64,000 nt of DNA from Pseudomonas poae (GTDB lineage: Bacteria > Pseudomonadota > Gammaproteobacteria > Pseudomonadales > Pseudomonadaceae). The DNA lies in contig NZ_JYLI01000017.1 in NCBI RefSeq assembly GCF_001439785.1, positions 1 to 64,000 on the forward strand, in the 5' to 3' direction. The first letter of the stretch is position 1; every line of letters starts with the position of its first letter. The notes below the pieces were generated by a model that worked only from the letters and a program-made list of their open reading frames with translations, was not told where the DNA came from and made no database searches. The position numbers and the translations under genes were made by a program. Shown piece after piece: positions 9,372 through 15,273 of the stretch.

Positions 9372-10088
9372 GGCGCTGTCCTCGGGCTCGCGGAATGCTG
9401 GCGCTGGAGCGGATCGGCGCCAGCGATGATCTGCAGATGTTATCAGTGCGCAATCGAACTACCGAGAAATCCTCGGTAGTTTCCAGCCGCCTGCTCCGGC
9501 CTGCTGTCAGGAGCCAAGGCCCCCCAAAATATTAGACAGGCCAGCAGCGCGTCGGCACGCCGTCCCCGCCGGAAGCCGCGCACCACGCACACGCCCGACT
9601 CTTCACTGGTATTTTGCCGACCTGAATCCGTCTAGGGCCTGTCTAGTATTGCCTGGCGCACTAAGCATTTTTCTGGCCCGTTATTTCACCACCCCATCGC
9701 GCCAGGATATTGATCGAGCACCCACCTTTACGGCCGCCTCTCGAATTTTAGACGAGGCTGGTGCTGGTCTAGCCAAGCGAATGCCCGCAAAGCATTGTCC
9801 TGCTTGGCTTTGAGCGTTCCCGCCGCTGGTGGCGCCAGATAAATCCGTCAAGACCTGTCTAAAATTTTGTCAAGGCTGGTCAAGGATTATGGCCGCGTTT
9901 GCCCGGTTCGACGGTGTGCCACTTGTCCCGCAAGTGACTGTCGCGGCTCGCCCCGTTTCTGGACAAGGTAGCTATCCGGACGCCTACCCGATCTGCCACC
10001 AACCCTTGCAGGCTTTGGCCCATGTGCCGAGCTGGATGAACTGCGGCCTCTCCAGCCGTCCAGAGCCTGTCCAGAATCCTAACCAGCG
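9372..10088. other. Gene-free region with repeated GTC words
   Basis: I see no convincing gene here. It holds the 10-bp inverted repeat at 9457-9481 and three members of a 24-bp repeat family (9629, 9845, 10056) made of two GTC-led hexamers 10-11 bp apart. Inverted relatives (TTAGACAGGCC near 9533 and TTTTAGACGAGG near 9747) also occur. Confidence 0.6.
9457..9481. repeat. Perfect 10-bp inverted repeat
   Basis: AACTACCGAG and CTCGGTAGTT are exact inverted copies separated by five bases. No T-run follows on either strand, so this is more likely a protein-binding dyad than a terminator. It lies upstream of the small minus-strand gene at 9171-9371. Confidence 0.6.
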
Positions 10089-10697
10089 TCACGACTGGCC
10101 CAGACTCCCGGCGACGGTCAGCTCAGCAATGCCCTGGCGAATGAATACCAGGTTCTCATCGAGCGTTTCGAGAGCGCCGCGCACGTTGTTTGCAATGTCT
10201 GCCGATCCGCGCTGTTCGACCCAGTTGGAAAGCTCCTCCACCGCTGCGCCCAGGGCGAGCTGGTTTTGGTTGAGGCGGTCGAACAGGCTGGCAATCAGTT
10301 TGGTTTCCGTCATGGTGGCTCTCCGTGTTTCGGGAGAGCGTAGCACCGGCGCCGCGAATGCCCGGAATCACCTTTATGTGGTTTGCGTCTGCCGGCGGCA
10401 AAGTGCCCTGGCGATGTGATACGGGATTTCCCCGCATCTAATGCGTGAGCCCCGCCCGCATTGGCCGATGGGCGTTCTCAGGCGGCCACGCCCGCCGAAT
10501 TCGTCTCATGCCTGTCTCACATTCGCCAGCGATTCTGTAAAGGCCAGGTAAAAGTAGGCGGGCCGAAAGCGCCGTATCCGTCTGGGGTCTGTCAGGGGTA
10601 TCAGTGACCACGGTGCGCTTGTTTGACGGGCTGGCCACGCGATAAGCCTCAGACGCCCACCCGGCGTGGTTTTGGTCTGATGCCTGTCTCGCATTCC
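9629..10697 (+). repeat. Six-copy family of 24-bp degenerate direct repeats
   Basis: Copies begin at 9629, 9845, 10056, 10501, 10578 and 10673. The pattern is CCGTCTnnn, then GCCTGTCT, then nnnATT. Within most copies the hexamer after the first GTC reappears 10-11 bp later: GTCTAG twice in the first, GTCCAG twice in the third, GTCTCA twice in the fourth. Further pairs (GTCAAG at 9869 and 9879, GTCAAA at 10698 and 10709) follow two of the copies. Confidence 0.65.
10089..10313 (-). CDS. Small hypothetical protein, 74 residues
   Basis: The ATG at 10313 has a clear GGAGAG five bases upstream. The protein starts MTETKLIASLFDRLNQNQLA and is predicted almost entirely helical, with the shape of a short two-helix hairpin (ELSNWVEQRGSADIANNVRGAL then ETLDENLVFIRQGIAEL). 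I recall similar small proteins in Pseudomonas prophages and islands but know no function. It stands alone between two repeat-rich non-coding regions. Confidence 0.65.
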   Translation of the reverse strand: MTETKLIASLFDRLNQNQLALGAAVEELSNWVEQRGSADIANNVRGALETLDENLVFIRQGIAELTVAGSLGQS

Positions 10698-11447
10698 GTC
10701 AAAGTGTGGTCAAAGTAATAGTCGGCGCCAGCGTGTTGCGATCTACACGGTGAGTTGAATTCAACACTCAATGCTGGCGTGGATCGTGCGCGCCGGCGAG
10801 TCGACCCCCGCGCCGTGGGTTTGGTCTGGGCCTAGCCAGGTTGCCAGTGGAAAACACTGAAAAAGTCTGGAAACCACAGTGGAAACCAGCACCTGGCAAC
10901 CGCTCGCTTTGGTAACTTCCCGTGGTAACCAGCGTGGTAGCCGCTGGCCGGGTTCGCACCAGGTTCGCGTAAGAGGGTGCGAACCAGAGGTGCGAACCTC
11001 AGTGCGAACCTGCTGCCGGTACGCGCCCAGAATGCGTACCAACCGTGCGTACCGATCTGCGTAATTGCTGTGCGCAATTTGCGCAGTTACTGCGCAGTCC
11101 AGAGGCCGTTGCTGAGGCTTGAGCATCTGCGGTCCGCCAGGGCATCACGCAGCCCAGTGCGTGAATATGCTGCGTGAAGGGTGCGTGAAACCTTGCTGGC
11201 GGAGGGCTTCGCGCATTGACCGGGTGCGCGACGGGCGTGCGCGAAGCACTGCGCAACATGCGCCGACCTCCACGTGACGCGAGCCTTCCATGGGGCTGTT
11301 TCGCAAACTGTGTGTTGTGGGTAATGACCTGTGTTAGGTGGTGCTGAGTGTGATCACGAAGGCTTCCCATCGGCTAAATCGGGCATCTGGCTTTCGCCGC
11401 GACTCGAGGTCTTGCGTCTGCTCAGCATCAATAGTGAGATATTCAAG
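10314..11447. other. 1.1 kb gene-free region packed with short repeated words
   Basis: No open frame here looks like a gene. The left half has three members of the GTC-pair repeat family (10501, 10578, 10673). The right half (10848-11257) is a dense array of octamers 9-16 bp apart that changes word every two to four copies. A perfect palindrome GTTGAATTCAAC lies at about 10753. The region separates the left small genes from the cargo. Confidence 0.65.
10848..11257. repeat. Word-switching octamer array
   Basis: Octamers recur about every 12-13 bp. TGGAAACC is at 10868 and 10880, TGGCAACC at 10894, TGGTAACT/TGGTAACC/TGGTAGCC at 10910, 10923 and 10935. GGTGCGAACC or AGTGCGAACC is at 10976, 10989 and 11001, with its exact inverse GGTTCGCACC at 10951. 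TGCGTACC is at 11033 and 11046, TGCGCAAT/TGCGCAGT at 11071, 11080 and 11091, TGCGTGAA at 11158, 11171 and 11182, TGCGCGAC/TGCGCGAA/TGCGCAAC at 11225, 11238 and 11250. Confidence 0.75.
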
Positions 11448-12383
11448 TTAGGTCGTTTCTTTTTTGGGAGGGCTAGTTTTTTTAACTGCCTCGAATTGTA
11501 TGTGAACTTCGTGCGGGAAGCTGATGGGCTCTTTAGAGGAGAAGTCACGCTCAATGTGTAGTTGGTGCCCGTATATTGCAATATCTTCTTCCGATCGGGT
11601 GTCGGGCATGTAAGGCAGTTCGGATTGGAGGGCTACACCAGCTTTGAAGTCCAGCCCAGTTGGGACAAGTGTCATTAGCGAAAAGCTGCCAAAGGCAATC
11701 CAGAATAGGCAGTGTGGGATCGTATTAGTATTTCGAAGATAGAGCCTGTAGACACACGATGTGTACCTTGTTCCCGGCGTAAGTGTTTCGATTACGATGG
11801 CCGGATTGATACTCATCTCCCGATTAGTAAGCGGGTTCAGCCATTCGAGAGTGGGCTTAAGGAGGGGCAGGTATCTTTCATGGGCGACTGATACAGCTAT
11901 TTTGCAGAGTGCCTTGTAGGCCATGTAGGGTACGAAGTGTTTCCTCTGCATCTCCCATGAAACGTGATTGCGATCCTCGTGATGGACGAGCGCATCGTCT
12001 ACGTTAAGCGTGATAGAAATATTATTGGTGTGGCGGTCCATCTGAAACGCGCCAATTTTCTCATCACTGTGTTTTGGCGTTTTCCTAGACTTATTCGTGA
12101 TTCCATTCAGCGCTCTGAATGGATGCGTGTACTTTTCCAAGTGTGGTTCTATTGTATTGCCGAAGTGCTTGTTACAACTGTCACACTCGGAATTGAGTAT
12201 GAGCTGGTGATTGCCGAGGAACTCAGGAATGGCATGAGCCTTATTTTTGAAAGTCACAGACTCACGGCCTAGCCCGCAGAAGCGGCAGATGAATCGCTCA
12301 CCAATGTAATGCTTATGTCCTGCACCGACTATCCCTGCCTCAATTAGTCGGAACCCGTCGAGGCTTTCGTCTTCAACATTCAT
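11448..12383 (-). CDS. HNH-nuclease-like cargo protein
   Basis: The ATG at 12383 has AGGGA eight bases upstream and gives 311 residues. The N-terminal third carries an HNH/zinc-finger pattern: CRFC at 33-36, a histidine in KAHAIPEFLG at 50, and ECDSCN with cysteines 67 and 70 followed by KHFGNTIEP. This arrangement is known from small HNH nuclease families. The remaining 220 residues are unrecognised and could bind DNA or sense a signal. The gene is noticeably AT-richer than the core genome and lies at the left end of the island's cargo. An anti-phage or anti-plasmid role is possible by position and fold, but is inference. Catalytic activity cannot be judged from sequence alone. Confidence 0.75.
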   Translation of the reverse strand: MNVEDESLDGFRLIEAGIVGAGHKHYIGERFICRFCGLGRESVTFKNKAHAIPEFLGNHQLILNSECDSCNKHFGNTIEPHLEKYTHPFRALNGITNKSRKTPKHSDEKIGAFQMDRHTNNISITLNVDDALVHHEDRNHVSWEMQRKHFVPYMAYKALCKIAVSVAHERYLPLLKPTLEWLNPLTNREMSINPAIVIETLTPGTRYTSCVYRLYLRNTNTIPHCLFWIAFGSFSLMTLVPTGLDFKAGVALQSELPYMPDTRSEEDIAIYGHQLHIERDFSSKEPISFPHEVHIQFEAVKKTSPPKKETT

Positions 12384-12754
12384 TTTGTGTCCCTGCACTG
12401 TAAGGTACTCCTCAGCCGGACACCGCCTCTCTGCGAGATTTGAGGCCACTTGCGTGGAGCGCGGCGTGTCAGTGAAGTTTTTTCGACCTGGGGCCGATGG
12501 CAAACTCGCTTCCTATTAGCAAATATCAGCTCCGTAAGAGGTTGTCCAACCCGTCACCCTGTTAACAATTATCAAGGTTGGCGGGCGCCGGACGACTCTG
12601 TGACGGAGATCCCTGTGACGAATGGTAACCGGGCAGGGTGCTTACTTTTGGTGGTTGCCGGAGTGGTTACCTATCGGCTTTGGTAGGCACTAGCCATCTA
12701 TCAACACTTGGCTGAGGGTTGATGCACGCCAGAGAAGAGAGGCTCCCAGGCCTC
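12384..12754. other. Intergenic region upstream of the HNH gene
   Basis: This 371-bp stretch must contain the promoter of the HNH gene. It also holds the left copy of a 30-bp direct repeat (12642-12671) and the base of a hairpin terminator for the next gene. I see no gene in it. Confidence 0.55.
12642..12671 (+). repeat. 30-bp direct repeat, left copy
   Basis: The sequence starts TTACTTTTGGTGGTT and ends GAGTGGTTACC. It matches 14260-14289 at 28 of 30 positions. The two copies bracket the three small genes at 12755-14240. Confidence 0.8.
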
Positions 12755-12756
12755 TC
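12737..12756 (-). terminator. Hairpin at the end of the 177-residue gene
   Basis: On the minus strand GAGAGGC and GCCTCTC form a seven-pair stem around six bases, followed by TTCTCT. It overlaps the stop codon of the gene ending at 12755. The T-run is weak, so termination is only likely. Confidence 0.5.
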
Positions 12757-13288
12757 AGGGTGAAAGTTTTCGATAGCAGCTACTCAGTTCATCAAAAAGC
12801 TCCTCCCTGGCAGCTAGCAGCCTAGCGCGCCACGCTTGGGCTTGGTCCTCTGTCAGTGGATGAGAATCGCGGTTAACCTCTCGCCTGAAGGAGCTCACCA
12901 GCTCTCCATAATGGCGGGATTTGACCTGAGCCGACTTGTACCCGAGAAGTAATAGTTTTGCTTCTGCATTACTCAATTCTTTAAACGATGAGAATAGTTC
13001 GCTCGCGCATGCGTCCAATGCGGAGGAGCGTTTCTCAGGCATGGATCTATCGTTTCGCTTAAATCTCCCCCAATCGACGATCAGTGCCCAATATTTGGGA
13101 GCTACGTGGGTGAAAAGCTCGATTTGTTCGGCGGTTTGTTTAAGCACTTCAAACTCGCGCTTTATGCGTTCCTTCTCAAGCTCCCGAACATGTTGGTAGC
13201 GCCCGATGAAGAATGTCGATAGGCCGGCAATCAGCGCGCCAAGACCAATTTTTACCGCTGAATCCAGTACCTCTAACGCGGTCATCAT
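12755..13288 (-). CDS. Membrane-anchored helical protein of unknown function, 177 residues
   Basis: The start (ATG 13288, or ATG 13285 one codon later) has AGGAC close upstream. Residues about 8-28 (AVKIGLGALIAGLSTFFIGR) form one membrane helix. The rest is charged and helical (HVRELEKERIKREFEVLKQT) and likely forms a coiled coil in the cytoplasm. The family is unknown to me. It is the last gene of a three-gene cassette with an EACC1-like protein and another small membrane protein, flanked by 30-bp direct repeats. The context suggests a membrane partner in a conflict or defence module, but this is inference. Confidence 0.7.
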   Translation of the reverse strand: MMTALEVLDSAVKIGLGALIAGLSTFFIGRYQHVRELEKERIKREFEVLKQTAEQIELFTHVAPKYWALIVDWGRFKRNDRSMPEKRSSALDACASELFSSFKELSNAEAKLLLLGYKSAQVKSRHYGELVSSFRREVNRDSHPLTEDQAQAWRARLLAAREELFDELSSCYRKLSP

Positions 13289-13342
13289 GTCCTATGATCC
13301 TTGCGTGGCTATGTTTGGTATGAGCTTGCGATAATTGAACGT

Positions 13343-13705
13343 CTATGGGGCATCTACGGGCTTCGTATCGATTACGATCACGTTTGTGGAGTTTTGAAGC
13401 AGCTTTTGAACGTCAGAAGCCGAATAGCCTTTTGCTTGGATCGACTGCCCAGTCTCTGTATGGATGATTACTTCACGGCTTTTCCTTGCTTCAATCCATG
13501 CAACCACAACCTTCGCTATGGCATTCCAGGGCATTGCTTCTGATAGGGCAGTGATCGCTTCAACCAGTCCCGAGCCTTGGGGGTTAGTCGAAAACATATG
13601 GATGGGCTCATGCGGGATTTGGGCCGCATCTAATGCTGCCAGGAATGATCCTGAGCTATGTTTGAAGAGTGTTAAGCGGATTGATGTATGGGTTCCTGTA
13701 CTCAT
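13343..13705 (-). CDS. EACC1-like small protein, 120 residues
   Basis: The protein starts MSTGTHTSIRLTLF with GAGAACAG just upstream. Its middle and end (GLVEAITALSEAMPWNAIAK, then VVAWIEARKSREVIIHTETG and a final ASDVQKLLQNSTNVIVIDT) resemble the effector-associated constant component EACC1. That family has a hydrophobic helix, a W..xR turn, two short beta strands and a closing helix. EACC1 proteins were predicted from comparative genomics to be shared adaptors of bacterial conflict systems. The match is from memory of the family pattern, not from a search. The gene sits between two small membrane-protein genes on the same strand. Confidence 0.6.
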   Translation of the reverse strand: MSTGTHTSIRLTLFKHSSGSFLAALDAAQIPHEPIHMFSTNPQGSGLVEAITALSEAMPWNAIAKVVVAWIEARKSREVIIHTETGQSIQAKGYSASDVQKLLQNSTNVIVIDTKPVDAP

Positions 13706-13811
13706 TCTGTTCTCATTGGTTGGCTGGAAGTTGGGCTACGTCACGAGCTTATAGATGCTGGGGATTAGGCTGACGGCATGCAAACAGTCGTCAGCTTGGG
13801 AGCGCGAGGCG

Positions 13812-14240
13812 TCACACGGGGTACGTGGCATACACCTTTGTTACGACGTAACCGAAAAACGAAAACAGCATCGTGTAATTTCGCAGCACATACATCGTCT
13901 TCGTGCGCTCGGCCACCTTGTCGACTGCATTCCTTGCCATTTGGCGCATTGAGAGGTCATTCAGCTGCTCCATCTCAATCATGTGCAAATAGCTCGAGTT
14001 GGCGTTCATAGTTGAGATCGTCGACTCAATCCGGAGGAATCCGAATACTGCGCTCAGCGCCATCATGAATAGGGTCGCCAGGTACATCGTGGACACGTTA
14101 AGGCCAATGGGGCCGAAGGGCATTGTCTGCGCGAGATAGGCGCAAGCAGCCATTGAGGCTCCGAGGACGAAGCGATCAAAGTTTGCAGATTCAGTGCTCG
14201 CGCTTTGGTGGAGCTTTACACTCCGTTCATCCGCACTCAT
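13812..14240 (-). CDS. Small membrane protein with three predicted membrane helices, 142 residues
   Basis: ATG at 14240 has AAGGA nine bases upstream. The open frame extends to 14291 but then crosses the 30-bp direct repeat, so the later start is preferred. Helices are expected at about 25-45 (FVLGASMAACAYLAQTMPFG), 50-68 (MYLATLFMMALSAVFGFLRI) and near the C-terminus (MYVLRNYTMLFSFFGYVVTK). Between the second and third is a polar helical stretch of about 45 residues. I know no family. It is the first gene of the cassette that ends with the EACC1-like and coiled-coil proteins. Confidence 0.65.
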   Translation of the reverse strand: MSADERSVKLHQSASTESANFDRFVLGASMAACAYLAQTMPFGPIGLNVSTMYLATLFMMALSAVFGFLRIESTISTMNANSSYLHMIEMEQLNDLSMRQMARNAVDKVAERTKTMYVLRNYTMLFSFFGYVVTKVYATYPV

Positions 14241-14259
14241 TTTCAACGTCCTTGAATGG

Positions 14260-14289
14260 TTACTTTTGGTGGTTACCAGAGTGGTTACC
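14260..14289 (+). repeat. 30-bp direct repeat, right copy
   Basis: It begins TTACTTTTGGTGGTTACC and ends AGAGTGGTTACC, differing from the copy at 12642-12671 at two positions. It lies 20 bp upstream of the first cassette gene. Inside it the word GTGGTTACC is itself repeated 12 bp apart. Confidence 0.8.
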
Positions 14290-14309
14290 AACGATCCGCG
14301 AGGTAGTGG

Positions 14310-14354
14310 CGAAACAGACGATTTGGTCTGAGTGAGACCATATCGTCTGTTTCG
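14310..14354. repeat. 20-bp inverted repeat with one mismatch
   Basis: The arms 14310-14329 and 14335-14354 (outer part CGAAACAGACGAT and its inverse) pair at 19 of 20 positions around the 5-base loop GAGTG. No T-run follows on either strand. It lies between the stop of the gene at 14364 and the right 30-bp repeat. Confidence 0.75.
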
Positions 14355-14363
14355 ACCAGTCAG

Positions 14364-14918
14364 CTAAATGGAACTTGGGCGGATGTCCGTTCCATTCTGA
14401 GTACCCGAAATCCTGAATTTTTGGGTTTCTCCTGAGCTGACCTCGGCTGCCGTTTCCTTCACTGGCTGACCGATCTGCATTGCACAGAGGCCGTTGCCTT
14501 CTTCATCGCCAGCGATGCCAACGATATGCCGACCTGGCTTGACCTTGAATTTCACAATTTCGCCGGTGTCGATGCGGGCGACCTTTTTTCCGTCGATGAG
14601 CACGGTGGCCAAGCAACCGCCAGACGCCCAAAAACCGTTGTCTCGACTAACTGCCAGTGTCGCACCATCAGGAACTTCTGACTGGTAGGCATAGCAGCTC
14701 CGACAAACCATGATGTGGTTGAGGTACTGGTCACGGGCTTGCCGCCATTCGGGCGTGGCGGTGGCGGCGCTTGCGTGTGGGCTCATGATGAGCCGGGGAG
14801 TGCGCTCGACTGGGTTGGCCAGCACCAGGCGTGGGCGAGGCTGGCTATCCACTTTTGGCGAGTCGACCCCGGCAATGGCTGGCGGCAAGTGATCAAGCAG
14901 GCCGGAAAGGAGGCTCAT
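14364..14918 (-). CDS. Hypothetical protein with a PEGA-like segment, 184 residues
   Basis: ATG at 14918 is preceded by GAGGTGA. The frame stays open upstream to 15053, but that part would encode the repeat-rich region and has no ribosome site. The first 55 residues are proline-rich and probably disordered. Cysteines C72 and C75 lie in VCRSCYAYQS. From about 85 the sequence reads as a beta-sandwich like PEGA domains (LIDGKKVARIDTGEIVKF, then VKPGRHIVGIAGD). No signal peptide is visible. Its place beside the replication operon and the possible origin may mean it belongs to the core of the element, not to the cargo. Function unknown. Confidence 0.65.
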   Translation of the reverse strand: MSLLSGLLDHLPPAIAGVDSPKVDSQPRPRLVLANPVERTPRLIMSPHASAATATPEWRQARDQYLNHIMVCRSCYAYQSEVPDGATLAVSRDNGFWASGGCLATVLIDGKKVARIDTGEIVKFKVKPGRHIVGIAGDEEGNGLCAMQIGQPVKETAAEVSSGETQKFRISGTQNGTDIRPSSI

Positions 14919-15273
14919 ACCGTCACCTCGGCCTGATCGCTGGTAATCCAGTGTTCCTGTGATTTCAAAAACACCGGCAACAGCGGCAACAATGGCAACA
15001 GCCCCGCAAACCGTGGCCTCCAGATGTTGCCGATGCTGCCAAACTGTTGCCACCGGTTTTTAACCGGCAACAGTGATAACCAAATGAAGGGAAAGTGCGG
15101 GTCTCTTATGTTGAAAATGAGGTGTGCGTTGCCAGTTGTTGCCTTTTTTTTTATAGGGTGGCAACGGCTGTAAGCCACGCCCCACAAGGCCGTTGCCGGT
15201 GTTGCCACTGTTGCCAGTGATTCTAGGTTCCTGTGAACTTGGGCAATCTGGATTGCTGGTCTTTGACTGACGT
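14919..15273. other. Candidate replication origin: cluster of GTTGCC/GGCAAC words
   Basis: This gene-free stretch lies directly behind the primase-helicase gene. It contains twelve exact copies of GTTGCC or its inverse: 14976, 14985, 14994, 15026, 15046, 15066, 15128, 15138, 15160, 15192, 15201 and 15210. Two triplets have an exact 9-bp period. A T-rich run (15144-15152) lies in the middle. P4-like elements replicate from iteron-bearing sites bound by their own primase-helicase, so an origin is plausible, but this is inference. Confidence 0.55.

Noticed and set aside
9829-10419. A 196-residue plus-strand frame across the GTC repeats
   Set aside because: Its composition is rich in S, R and P without domain character, it overlaps the supported minus gene at 10089-10313, and it has no ribosome site.
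10848-11257. A CRISPR array
   Set aside because: The repeated units are only 8-10 bp, they change along the array, the gaps are 1-8 bp, and no cas gene is present.
14310-14354. An integron attC site beside the three-gene cassette
   Set aside because: The arms are almost perfect without the usual unpaired bases, the RYYYAAC and GTTRRRY ends are not in place, and there is no integron integrase.
14976-15215. A coding repeat with a 9-bp (three-codon) period
   Set aside because: Copies occur in both orientations and irregular phases, and no frame across the region has a ribosome site or sensible codon use.
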